Assembly: GCF_001190785.1 (NCBI RefSeq)
Contig: NZ_LGSS01000013.1
Span: forward strand, 1 to 64,000
Direction of reading: 5' to 3'
Length of the DNA stretch: 64,000 nucleotides
From: Gottschalkia purinilytica
Lineage (GTDB): Bacteria; Bacillota; Clostridia; Tissierellales; Gottschalkiaceae
Made by a program: the position numbers and the translations under genes. The stretch's first letter is position 1; each line of letters starts with the position of its first letter. Shown piece after piece: positions 18,644-27,436 of the stretch. The notes beneath the pieces were generated by a model. The model had not been told where the DNA came from, did not search any database, and saw only the letters and a program-made list of their open reading frames with translations.

Positions 18644-18784
18644 CACCTTTATTATAACACATTGCTCTACTTAGTAAACATATTTTGTTCAATAATTTAG
18701 ACTTATTTTTACAAAACTAATATATTAATTATACCTATTTTTTTCTACATTATTCACATATCATAATTTGATATAATCCATACA

Positions 18785-18979
18785 TAAGTGAACTACTCCC
18801 ACTTATAGAAGAGGGAGCTTCTTGATCAATATCTCCAACGAGACAAGTTTACCCAAGCTCTAAAGGTCGTACCGACCTCGCATTTACTAAAATTATATAG
18901 CTAATTTCAGTAGATTTTTACTAGCATTCATATCCCTATCATGTTTCGTATTACATTCAGGACATATCCATATATACAA
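18785..18979 (-). pseudogene. IS200/IS605 tnpB 3' remnant with right-end/omega-RNA region
   Basis: Positions 18979-18893 encode the TnpB C-terminus IWICPECNTKHDRDMNASKN, ending in LLKLAI-stop: the zinc-ribbon CPEC and the HDRDxNAS catalytic-end motif. Downstream (18892 to about 18785, minus strand) follows the structured element end with CGAGGTCGGTACGACC and CTCCCTCTTC...GTGGGAGTAGTTCACT, as in omega-RNA scaffolds. The rest of TnpB and any TnpA are gone. Confidence 0.8.
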
Positions 18980-19016
18980 AAAATTCTGTATTCGAATTCG
19001 AATACAAAATTTTTTA
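18978..19016 (-). terminator. Terminator after the histidine kinase
   Basis: Long inverted repeat centred on TTCGAATTCGAA with AAAAAATT / AATTTTTT outer arms, five bases beyond the kinase stop. It interrupts the tnpB remnant, so the relic ends here. Confidence 0.8.
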
Positions 19017-19020
19017 ATTT

Positions 19021-20274
19021 TTATATTCTACTTTTAAGAAATGTTATCGTAAATGTTGTTCCTTTATTTTTTTCACTTGTGACATATATTGCTCCGTCAT
19101 GACTCTCTATTATACTTTTAGAAAGTGTAAGGCCTATACCTGTCCCACTCCCGTGTATGTTGTTTTTTCCTTTATAAAATCTTTCAAAGATATGAGGAAT
19201 ATCTTCTTTCTCTATTCCTTTTCCGTTATCGCTTATTGTTATTCTAATTAGTACAGGAGTTTCTTCTAAGTGTACTTTTATGCATCCGCCACTTTCAGTA
19301 TGCTCTATACAATTTTTGATAATATTACTTATAGATTCAGAAATCCATTTTCTATCATGTAAAAATAAAACTTTTTCTTCTATGCCTAACAACTTAATTA
19401 CTTGCCCTTTCTTATTAGCCCTTACCTCTAAATCTTCTACAACTATCTTAATTGTTTCTGATATTAAAAGTTTTTCTTTTTTATATTCTATAGTCCCAGC
19501 TTCAAATCTTGCTAATTTAAGAAGTCCTTTTATTAGCCACTCCATACGTTCTAATTGTTCTTTACTTTTTATTATAAATTTTTTTCTATCTTCATTAGAT
19601 AAGTCTTCATCTTGCATGAATTCATTAAACATTTTTAACGAAGATAGTGGTGTTTTTAGTTGATGAGATATATCTGAAAGAATATTTTTCAAAAATATTT
19701 TTTCATCTTTTAATCTAGCCAAGTTAGATTCGATCACCGTTGACATCTGATTAAAATGATGGCTAAATTTTGAAAATGCCCCTTCTTCACCTTCTGGAAG
19801 TTTTATGCTAAAGTCTCCTTCTACTATATTTTCCGCACATTTGGATGTAAAATATATTTTTTTATATATATTTTTTAAAAACATTTTTATAACAATAAAC
19901 AATAAAGCCATAAGCATTATAAAGAAAAATATATTAGTCATTCTATATTTACTATAATAAGTATTTATTATAGGGGTTATTTTTAAATTAAGATTTTCAT
20001 TATAACCATATTTTTTAAGTGTATTTACACTGTATTCTACTTCATTTTTATTAGCGTTTTTAAAAAAAGTATCAACAATCTCTCCTTCTTCATCTGGATA
20101 TTTAGAAATTAATTTTCCCATGACTACAAGATTTTGATTTATTAAAGACTTATTAAGTTCTCCCCATAACATGTCTGTATAAGCTAAGTTTATAAAATAG
20201 AATATTACCAACACAATTAGTACCTTCATAAAAATTCTTTTGACCTCAGAATTTTCAAATATCTTATTTTCCAT
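19021..20274 (-). CDS. Membrane sensor histidine kinase (HAMP, OmpR-pair type)
   Basis: 417 residues. TM1 about 15-32, an extracellular domain about 33-110, TM2 about 113-133, HAMP about 135-187, H-box DISHQLKTPLSSL with H204, then the HATPase_c domain (IIKNCIEHTESGG, DNGKGI, GTGIGLTLSKSI). It should autophosphorylate H204 and pass phosphate to the regulator encoded just upstream, 11 bases apart. TAGGAGGAT ribosome site. The signal is unknown. Its position near an FtsX ABC operon suggests antimicrobial or envelope stress sensing (inference). Confidence 0.92.
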   Translation of the reverse strand: MENKIFENSEVKRIFMKVLIVLVIFYFINLAYTDMLWGELNKSLINQNLVVMGKLISKYPDEEGEIVDTFFKNANKNEVEYSVNTLKKYGYNENLNLKITPIINTYYSKYRMTNIFFFIMLMALLFIVIKMFLKNIYKKIYFTSKCAENIVEGDFSIKLPEGEEGAFSKFSHHFNQMSTVIESNLARLKDEKIFLKNILSDISHQLKTPLSSLKMFNEFMQDEDLSNEDRKKFIIKSKEQLERMEWLIKGLLKLARFEAGTIEYKKEKLLISETIKIVVEDLEVRANKKGQVIKLLGIEEKVLFLHDRKWISESISNIIKNCIEHTESGGCIKVHLEETPVLIRITISDNGKGIEKEDIPHIFERFYKGKNNIHGSGTGIGLTLSKSIIESHDGAIYVTSEKNKGTTFTITFLKSRI

Positions 20275-20285
20275 AAATTATCCTC

Positions 20286-20981
20286 CTAGTCATGCTTTTG
20301 ATTCCATTTATAGCCTATGCCCCTAATTGTAACTATATATTCTGGCTTAGATGGATTACTCTCTAATTTTTCTCTCAACCGTCTTATATACACTGATAGT
20401 GTATTATCATCTACAAACTCTCCATCTATATCCCAAAGTTTTTGAAGGATAACTTCTCTAGTAATAGTATTTAAAGGATTTTTAATTAATATATTTAAAA
20501 GTTTATATTCTATAGGAGTCAAAATTAACTCTTCTTCGAATTTAGTCACTTTAGTTTCAAGAGGATAGATAACTATATCTTTAGACTTTATAATACTATT
20601 ATTTTTATTACTATTTGAACTTTTATGCCTTCTTATAGCAGCTTTTATTCTTGATATGAGCTCATTCACTCTAAATGGCTTAGTTATATAGTCATCTCCT
20701 CCAATATCAAGACCAAGTACTACATTCACTTCTTCATCACAAGCTGTTAAAAATATTATAGGTATATCAGATGTTTTTCTTATTTCCTTGCATACATCAT
20801 ATCCACTTCCATCTGGAAGCATAACATCTAATATAGCTAAATCAAAGCTTTCTTTTTTGAAAGCATCTATACTTTCTTTTACTGTATTTGTAATTTCACA
20901 CTCAAAATTCTCTTTTTTAAGTGCAAACTCCAATCCCATTGCTAAAGTACTATCATCCTCTAGAACTAGAATTTTTTTCAT
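20286..20981 (-). CDS. OmpR/PhoB-family response regulator
   Basis: 231 residues from the ATG at 20981, chosen because AGGAGGATTAAT precedes it; a frame extension to 21032 lacks a ribosome site. Receiver domain with D9/D10, phospho-acceptor D52 in AILDVMLPDG and the KPF lysine, followed by an OmpR winged helix ending in VYIRRLREKLE and RGIGYKW. It is the DNA-binding partner of the following kinase. Target genes probably include the ABC exporter downstream. Confidence 0.93.
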   Translation of the reverse strand: MKKILVLEDDSTLAMGLEFALKKENFECEITNTVKESIDAFKKESFDLAILDVMLPDGSGYDVCKEIRKTSDIPIIFLTACDEEVNVVLGLDIGGDDYITKPFRVNELISRIKAAIRRHKSSNSNKNNSIIKSKDIVIYPLETKVTKFEEELILTPIEYKLLNILIKNPLNTITREVILQKLWDIDGEFVDDNTLSVYIRRLREKLESNPSKPEYIVTIRGIGYKWNQKHD

Positions 20982-21042
20982 ATTAATCCTCCTAATGTAT
21001 ATCCTATATTTAGTATTATACATTATATACAAATTATAAAGT

Positions 21043-21073
21043 AAAAAAAGAATCTCTTATAATTAGAGATTCT
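21043..21073 (-). terminator. Terminator after the first M48-like gene
   Basis: Stem AGAATCTCT / AGAGATTCT (21049-21073). On the minus strand it is followed by seven T (complement of 21043-21049). Confidence 0.85.
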
Positions 21074-21159
21074 TCATAATTTTTTTATAAATAAGTCTAT
21101 ATTAAGATCTTAAATTAATATATTTTTATTTTGCACATTAACTTTTCTCATATCACAAA

Positions 21160-23076
21160 TTAATCTTGATTTTCTTCTGATAAATCATAAATTTTACTTT
21201 TTTGTATCATTTCACTATATAATAATTCATCTAATTCTTTTCCTTTTAATACAAATATCTTAATAGTTTCATCAAATTCTATTTCATTACAAATTCTATC
21301 TAGGAATCTTTCAATATAACTTCTTCCAAATATTTCACTCATAATATTACCTATAGTTTCGATTGAATCATGTCCTTCAATATAACGATCAATATCTAAA
21401 AATAAAACATAGAATGAAAAATCTTTTAACTCATCTACATCTTTACGAACTAGATATGCTCTATTTATTTCTTCATAATCTCTAAGTTGATCTACTAGGT
21501 CTTTAACTTTTATCCAAGAAAGATCATGTTCAATAAATTCATCATTATACTTAATATCATCTATTGCTTCTTCTACCTTTTCCAATAAATCTTCATAGTT
21601 TGATATCTTCGTACAATACTCATTAGCCTCTGTATCTCTACCTTTATCAGTTAAGTAATTATATATTATTTCATAACCTTCAATAATATAGTCTTTATCA
21701 AATTTTATAGCCTTTTCTATAAAATCAATTCCTTCTTCATTATCATTATTTAAATATAATTCCCCTATTTTATACAAAGCTAGTGGATGATTATGATTTA
21801 TTTCTAATATATCAAGAAATATCTTTAAAAGATTATCTGCTTCATATGTTTCAGCCAAAAGTATCATATCATTCATTTCATCTAGAGATAACTTTCTAAT
21901 TTTCAGCTTTTCTTTTAGATTCTCAAAGTTTAGCCTTTCTTCGTATACTTCTGTCCACCATTCTATATTATCATCTTTCCAATCTTTACTTATCCTGTCT
22001 ATTATATCAGTTTCATCATTTTCAAAATATTTTTGAGAAACTTTTAATTTATTATTATAATCATTACTTAATAAATTGAATAGTTTATTTCTTAGTGACA
22101 TAAGCTCATTTACAGGTAATTCTACTTCATTTAATATAATATTTATTACTTCATGAGTCTTCTTGTCATCTACATTTTGAGCAAAAAAGTCTTTCATTCT
22201 AAAAAATATATTATCAAAGGGCTCTTCCATTGCTCCAGTATTTTCATATATTTTAGGCCAAAAATACTCTTCTAAAAGATTTTCTCCTATAGACATAGTT
22301 AGTAAAGCATTTTGCTGATTATTAAATCCAATACTTATTGTTGCTAGTCTGTATGTTTGGCTTTTTTCTATCTCATTTAATAAAGAAGTATATATATCAT
22401 AACGAGGAATATACCATTCTAAAAACTTTTCATATAAAAACTTAAAAACTTCTAGTTTATCTTCCATATTATCTACTATATTTCTCCAAACAGTACCAAC
22501 TCTATATACCCAGTTTACAAATCTATTATTTCTCTTATTTAGATAAGCTATTTCACGACAAAGCATTATTTTGAAATCTTCTTCTGATAAATATATCATA
22601 AGAGGTAGTCCTATAACTAAATAGTTTTCATAATTTCCTAAAATACCAAATCTACATCTTTGGTAAATATACATATCAAATTCTTGGCTCAACACTACTT
22701 TATGAATTTCCTTAGCTCCTAATGTCTTTCTAACTTTTTCAATTTCATTAAACAGATGCTTATACCTGTCATTATTTATCTCCAAACCTTCTGGTTCATC
22801 TTCATGAAATAATAATGAACGAAAAATAGTAACTACAATGCTAAGTATTGGTGCTAAAATAATTATTCCTATAGGTATAGAAATATTTTCTGGTATAATA
22901 TCATTTGTCAAAATTAAAAACAGAAATAATATAGCTGATAATGCTAATATAATTCCAAATATATATCCATATCCTAAAATTGTAAATAAAGCTAGTTTAA
23001 ACTTAAAAAAACCAGGATATCTTTGACTAAAGTCCTCTAGTTTTTTCACATCAATGTCGTGTTCCTTTTGAGTCAT
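21160..23076 (-). CDS. M48-like membrane protein with TPR tail, zinc site lost (paralogue 1)
   Basis: 638 residues from ATG 23076 (AGGAG seven bases upstream; the longer frame to 23163 lacks one). Two TM segments about 27-58 and 66-90, an M48-type domain about 100-330, then TPR-like repeats (about 400-520). It aligns throughout with the gene at 32532-34442, but the zinc motif HExxH is R174-E-I-A-Y178 and the downstream E-x3-D ligand region is not conserved. It should therefore not be an active zinc protease. The role is unknown; a scaffold or regulator derived from a protease is likely. Confidence 0.8.
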   Translation of the reverse strand: MTQKEHDIDVKKLEDFSQRYPGFFKFKLALFTILGYGYIFGIILALSAILFLFLILTNDIIPENISIPIGIIILAPILSIVVTIFRSLLFHEDEPEGLEINNDRYKHLFNEIEKVRKTLGAKEIHKVVLSQEFDMYIYQRCRFGILGNYENYLVIGLPLMIYLSEEDFKIMLCREIAYLNKRNNRFVNWVYRVGTVWRNIVDNMEDKLEVFKFLYEKFLEWYIPRYDIYTSLLNEIEKSQTYRLATISIGFNNQQNALLTMSIGENLLEEYFWPKIYENTGAMEEPFDNIFFRMKDFFAQNVDDKKTHEVINIILNEVELPVNELMSLRNKLFNLLSNDYNNKLKVSQKYFENDETDIIDRISKDWKDDNIEWWTEVYEERLNFENLKEKLKIRKLSLDEMNDMILLAETYEADNLLKIFLDILEINHNHPLALYKIGELYLNNDNEEGIDFIEKAIKFDKDYIIEGYEIIYNYLTDKGRDTEANEYCTKISNYEDLLEKVEEAIDDIKYNDEFIEHDLSWIKVKDLVDQLRDYEEINRAYLVRKDVDELKDFSFYVLFLDIDRYIEGHDSIETIGNIMSEIFGRSYIERFLDRICNEIEFDETIKIFVLKGKELDELLYSEMIQKSKIYDLSEENQD

Positions 23077-23225
23077 ATTTTTTCTCCTATATTTTCGTAT
23101 TGTATTATGTACTTTTCTTCCATTGTAATAATTATTATATTTGATTTCATATATTAAGTCCATAAAGTAAATTAACCGAAGTATACTATCATAATTATAT
23201 TAAGTTAATAATGTAAAGTCTAATA

Positions 23226-23282
23226 AAAACTCCCTTAAAATAATTTTTCAGTTACATCTAATAACTTTATTTAAGGAAGTGA
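23226..23282 (-). terminator. Terminator of the opp operon
   Basis: On the minus strand ACTTCCTTAAATAA pairs with TTATTTTAAGGGAGT across a loop of about 25 bases, then TTTTTATT. It lies just after the small gene ending at 23304. Confidence 0.6.
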
Positions 23283-23303
23283 TATAAATATCTGTATTTT
23301 TTA

Positions 23304-23528
23304 TTATCTTAAAAATATTTTTGTAAAAAATAAAGTTAGTAAAAATAAAGATCCTGCACCTATAAGAACTATTGGAAATATAACTTGAAAACCTGCTATA
23401 ATCATAGCTAATACATCTTGTTTCGTTGGTTTTATTTTTTCTTCATCATCTATATCATCTATTCTATTTAAAATCTCCTCTTCATAATCTTTAATACTCT
23501 TTTTATTCTGCGAAGTGGCATGCCACAA
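23304..23528 (-). CDS. Small one-to-two-helix membrane protein at the end of the opp operon
   Basis: 74 residues. An acidic N-terminus (DYEEEILNRIDDIDDEEK) is followed by a hydrophobic C-terminus (about 43-72, MIIAGFQVIFPIVLIGAG). TTG start with GGAGGAG eight bases upstream, overlapping the oppF 3' end by 26 bases in another frame. This implies translational coupling and a product made with the transporter. I do not recognise a family. Confidence 0.65.
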   Translation of the reverse strand: MWHATSQNKKSIKDYEEEILNRIDDIDDEEKIKPTKQDVLAMIIAGFQVIFPIVLIGAGSLFLLTLFFTKIFLR

Positions 23529-24468
23529 AGTGATCTCCTCCTAGATTTCTAAACTCTGGAATCTTCTCTGTACATATGTCCTGATAATATGGACATCGAG
23601 TATGAAATTTGCATCCTAAAGGTGGATTAGCAGGGCTTGGTATGTCACCTTTTAATATTATCTTTTCTCTTTTTAGTGTAGGATCAGGTATAGGTATTGC
23701 AGAAAGTAGCGCTTGAGTATAGGGATGCTTAGCATTATTAAATATATTGTTTTTATTCCCTAATTCTACTATTGATCCTAGATACATAACACCTACTTTA
23801 TGACTTATATATTTAACTACCCCTAAATCATGTGATATGAATAAATAAGATAATCTCTTTTCCTCTTGTAAATTCGTTAAAAGATTTATAATTTGTGATT
23901 GAATAGATACATCTAGTGCTGATACAGGTTCATCTGCAACTACAAAAGATGGACTAAGTGAAATAGCTCTAGCTATTCCTATACGTTGTCTCTGTCCACC
24001 TGAAAATTCGTGTGGATATCTATTTAAATGATATCTAGATAATCCACATAATCCCATAATTTCTTCCACATATTCTTGTAGTTGTTTACCTTTAAAAAGA
24101 TTATGCTCTATTAATGCCTCAGATACTATTTGTGATATTGTCATTCTAGGATTTAAAGAGCTATATGGATCTTGGAAAATCATCTGCATTTCTTTCCTTA
24201 ATTTTCTCGTTTCTTTTTTATTCATTTTAATAACATTTTGACCCTTAAATTTAACAATTCCATCTGTAGCTTCTATTAGTCTTAGTATAGTTCTTCCTGT
24301 AGTAGACTTTCCACATCCTGACTCTCCTACTATCCCTAGTGTTTCTCCTTCTTTAATGGAAAAAGATATACCATCAACAGCTTTTATATCTCCTACATGT
24401 TTTCTAAGAAATCCTTTCTGTATAGGAAAATATTTTTTTAGATTTTCAACTTCTAAAAGCGTATTCAT
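23503..24468 (-). CDS. oppF: Oligopeptide ABC transporter ATP-binding protein F
   Basis: 321 residues from ATG 24468, nine bases after GGAGGTG; an ATG at 24489 would contain that ribosome site. Walker [11 protein letters not shown]-loop FQDPYSSLNPRMT, signature FSGGQRQR, Walker B FVVADEPVSALD, and a C-terminal oligopeptide-transporter domain with CKFHTRCPYYQDIC, whose four cysteines probably bind an iron-sulfur cluster. It pairs with OppD. It overlaps oppD by 23 bases. Confidence 0.93.
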   Translation of the reverse strand: MNTLLEVENLKKYFPIQKGFLRKHVGDIKAVDGISFSIKEGETLGIVGESGCGKSTTGRTILRLIEATDGIVKFKGQNVIKMNKKETRKLRKEMQMIFQDPYSSLNPRMTISQIVSEALIEHNLFKGKQLQEYVEEIMGLCGLSRYHLNRYPHEFSGGQRQRIGIARAISLSPSFVVADEPVSALDVSIQSQIINLLTNLQEEKRLSYLFISHDLGVVKYISHKVGVMYLGSIVELGNKNNIFNNAKHPYTQALLSAIPIPDPTLKREKIILKGDIPSPANPPLGCKFHTRCPYYQDICTEKIPEFRNLGGDHFVACHFAE

Positions 24469-25444
24469 CTGTAGACACCTCCTCAGCATTAAAGCAACTT
24501 ACTTTATGTCCATTTGTAATTTCTAATAATTCTGGTTGCTTTTCTGAACATTCCTCAGTGGCATATCTACATCTAGGATAAAAATAGCATCCTTGAGGTA
24601 ATCTTAGAGGATTAGGTACAGTACCTGGAATATTATCAAGCTTTTCATAATCTTTAGCTAAAGATGGTATAGAATTCATAAGACCTATAGTATAAGGATG
24701 TTTTGGATTTTTAAATAATTCTATAACTGGTGCTTCTTCTACTACTTTACCTGCATACATAACTATGACATGATCTGCCATCTCTGCAACAACTCCCAAG
24801 TCATGAGTTATTAGCATAATAGATGTATTAAATTTTGATTTGAGATCATTCATAAGTTTTAATATTTGAGCTTGGATAGTTACATCTAATGCGGTGGTAG
24901 GCTCATCTGCAATTAAAAGTTTTGGTCTACAGGCTAGCGCCATAGCTATCATAACTCTTTGGCGCATTCCTCCTGAAAGCTGATGAGGATATTCATCTAC
25001 AATTTTTTCAGCCCTTGATATTCCCACCATTTCTATCATTTCTATAGTTTGCTTTTTTGCTTCCTCCTTATTGACTTTCTGATGTAACATGATTACTTCC
25101 ATTATTTGATAACCTATTGTAAATACAGGATTTAGAGAAGTCATAGGTTCTTGAAATATCATAGATATTTCATTTCCTCTTATCCTTCTTATTTCTTCAT
25201 CTGAAACTTTAAGTAAATCCTTACCATCAAATATTACTTCCCCTTCTTCAATTTTCCCTGGTGGTGCTTGAATTAGCTTTAATATAGACATAGATGTTAT
25301 ACTTTTTCCACATCCTGACTCTCCTACTATTCCTAATGTCTTACCAGATTCTATATTAAAACTAATCCCATCAACAGCCTTCACTATTCCATTTGATGTA
25401 TAAAAGTATGTTTTTAAATTATTAACTTCTAATAAGTTACTCAC
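24446..25444 (-). CDS. oppD: Oligopeptide ABC transporter ATP-binding protein D
   Basis: 332 residues, GTG start after GGGGGGA. Walker [41 protein letters not shown] and a C-terminal [14 protein letters not shown] cysteine set are intact. It supplies half of the ATPase pair for peptide uptake. It lies 13 bases after oppC. Confidence 0.93.
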   Translation of the reverse strand: MSNLLEVNNLKTYFYTSNGIVKAVDGISFNIESGKTLGIVGESGCGKSITSMSILKLIQAPPGKIEEGEVIFDGKDLLKVSDEEIRRIRGNEISMIFQEPMTSLNPVFTIGYQIMEVIMLHQKVNKEEAKKQTIEMIEMVGISRAEKIVDEYPHQLSGGMRQRVMIAMALACRPKLLIADEPTTALDVTIQAQILKLMNDLKSKFNTSIMLITHDLGVVAEMADHVIVMYAGKVVEEAPVIELFKNPKHPYTIGLMNSIPSLAKDYEKLDNIPGTVPNPLRLPQGCYFYPRCRYATEECSEKQPELLEITNGHKVSCFNAEEVSTDEYAFRS

Positions 25445-25457
25445 CTGTATTTCCCCC

Positions 25458-26393
25458 CTATTTACTAGACTTTGGATCTATAGCATCACGAAGTCCATCT
25501 CCAAATAAATTGATACTTATCACGGCTAAAAAAATACAAACTCCAGGAGGTAACCAAATCCATACCCTATTTTTTAATACATATATATCTCTAGCATTTT
25601 GAATTAAATTTCCCCAAGTTGGTGTTGGTGGAGTTACTCCAAGTCCTAAAAATGATAAAGCAGCTTCGCTCATTATTGCTGACGCCATTTGTAGAGTTGC
25701 GCTAACTATTATATATCCCACTGTATTTGGAATTAAATGCCTAGAAATTATTTTTAAATCACTAATTCCCAGTACTTTAGCAGCTTGAATAAATTCTTCC
25801 TCTTTTAGTGAAAGTATTTGACCCCTTATCATTCTTGCTAAAGAAGGCCAGCTAAGTAGCCCTATAATCATCATGACAATATACATTCTTTGTTCAGGCT
25901 TTACTCTAGTTCCTATAACTGCAGAAATAGTAATGGCCAAAGGTATAAATGGAAAAGACATAACTATTTCGGTTAAACGCATAAGTAAATTATCTATCCA
26001 TCCACCATAATATCCTGCAAGTCCTCCTACTATTGTACCTACACTAACTGATATAATTACTGCAAATACCCCTACTTGCATGGAAACTCTTCCACCATAT
26101 AAGATTCTCGTTAGATAATCTCTTCCTACCTCATCTGTTCCTAAAATATGTTCTTTAGATGGTGGTTGATTTACTTTTGAATAATTCATTTCATAAGGGT
26201 CATATGAAGTCAATATAGGAGCTAAAATAGTAGCTAATATCATTATCATAAGTATTGTAAGTCCTATAATTGCTATTTTATTTTTTAATAGTCTTTTTAT
26301 AATTATCTTCCAAGGATTGCTTATTTCTTCTTCTAATATTTCAGTATTTTCTGACATATTTTCTTTTAAAATGCCATTAGTATTTTTAGTCAA
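25458..26393 (-). CDS. oppC: Oligopeptide ABC transporter permease C
   Basis: 311 residues. N-terminal OppC prefix and TM at about 35-60, with the BPD_transp_1 domain and four to five further helices. The EAA loop is EEFIQAAKVLGISDLKIISRH-like and GTDEVGRDYLTRILYG is the family's extracellular motif. It forms the membrane channel with OppB, whose stop codon lies 13 bases upstream of this start. Confidence 0.92.
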   Translation of the reverse strand: MTKNTNGILKENMSENTEILEEEISNPWKIIIKRLLKNKIAIIGLTILMIMILATILAPILTSYDPYEMNYSKVNQPPSKEHILGTDEVGRDYLTRILYGGRVSMQVGVFAVIISVSVGTIVGGLAGYYGGWIDNLLMRLTEIVMSFPFIPLAITISAVIGTRVKPEQRMYIVMMIIGLLSWPSLARMIRGQILSLKEEEFIQAAKVLGISDLKIISRHLIPNTVGYIIVSATLQMASAIMSEAALSFLGLGVTPPTPTWGNLIQNARDIYVLKNRVWIWLPPGVCIFLAVISINLFGDGLRDAIDPKSSK

Positions 26394-26406
26394 CTCCTAT
26401 CCCCCC

Positions 26407-27369
26407 TCATTCAACCTTAATTCTAGGATCTACAAAAGCATATCCTATATCTGAAAGTAAATTTCCAAGTAGCGTTAACATTGCAAAAAACATATTTAAA
26501 GCCATCATTAGATTATAGTCTCTGTTACTTATAGAGTCCATTAAAATATTTCCTATACCTGGCCATATAAACACTCTTTCTAAAATTACTGCTCCTGAAA
26601 ATAACGTTGGTATAGTAAGTCCTATTAGAGTAATTATAGGTATCAAAGCATTTCTAAAAGCATGCCTATAAATAACTACTTTTTCTTTAAGTCCTTTTGA
26701 TCTTGCAGTACGTATATAGTCTTGACTTATAATATCTAGCATGCTAGTTCTTACATATCTTACTATGCTTGCTAAACTTCCTATTGTAAGAACTATAGCA
26801 GGTAATATCATATGATATAAAACGTCCTTTACTTTGCTGAATCCTTCTGTCATACTTCCTGGAGTAACCATTCCGTTTATAGGTAATAAGTCTAACTTAA
26901 CTGCGAAAATATATATTAAAAGTAGTCCAAAGAAAAAAGTTGGCATAGAAATACCTATTATAGAAAATACAGTCCAAAAATTATCTGTCTTAGAATATCT
27001 CTTAACTGCACATATAATACCTATTGGTATAGAGATCATAAATGCAAATATATATACTGTTACATTCAATATAAAGCTATTCCATACAAATTGTGGAGCT
27101 ACTTCACTCACAGGTTTTCTATATATGTGTGATTCTCCAAAGTCACCTTGAACTGAACGTTTTACCCAGTTAACGTATTGTACAGGTATAGGTTTATTTA
27201 ATCCTAGTCTTTCTCTTTCAAGAGCTTTTTGTTCTGCTGTTGCCCTAGGATCTAGATTCATTCCCACAGGATCTCCTGGCATGAGTTTCATTATTCCAAA
27301 TAAGCAAATAGATATTATAATCACTACAGGTATAAGATTTATTATTCTTTGAAATATATACCTTAACAT
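26407..27369 (-). CDS. oppB: Oligopeptide ABC transporter permease B
   Basis: 320 residues. N-terminal TM (MLRYIFQRIINLIPVVIIIS), the PGDPVGMNLDPRA region, an EAA loop DYIRTARSKGLKEKVVIYRH-like and a C-terminal WPGIGNILMDSI. It is a dipeptide/oligopeptide permease. It is separated from the binding-protein gene by a GC-rich hairpin. Confidence 0.93.
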   Translation of the reverse strand: MLRYIFQRIINLIPVVIIISICLFGIMKLMPGDPVGMNLDPRATAEQKALERERLGLNKPIPVQYVNWVKRSVQGDFGESHIYRKPVSEVAPQFVWNSFILNVTVYIFAFMISIPIGIICAVKRYSKTDNFWTVFSIIGISMPTFFFGLLLIYIFAVKLDLLPINGMVTPGSMTEGFSKVKDVLYHMILPAIVLTIGSLASIVRYVRTSMLDIISQDYIRTARSKGLKEKVVIYRHAFRNALIPIITLIGLTIPTLFSGAVILERVFIWPGIGNILMDSISNRDYNLMMALNMFFAMLTLLGNLLSDIGYAFVDPRIKVE

Positions 27370-27402
27370 ATTATCCCTCCCTCGTGATTTGGATATATAA
27401 TA

Positions 27403-27428
27403 TTAACCCGGTAATACTACCGGGTTAA
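27403..27428 (-). promoter_or_regulatory. Hairpin between the binding-protein and permease genes
   Basis: Perfect 11-bp stem TTAACCCGGTA / TACCGGGTTAA with loop ATAC and no following T tract. Hairpins here often protect the upstream binding-protein mRNA from 3' decay, so that more binding protein than permease is made; that role is inferred. Confidence 0.65.
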
Positions 27429-27436
27429 CTCCTGTT

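Noticed and set aside
19280-19663. Plus-strand open frame of 127 codons opposite the histidine kinase
   Set aside because: Shadow of the kinase H-box and ATPase domains; low-complexity Ser/Leu-rich composition typical of antisense reading.
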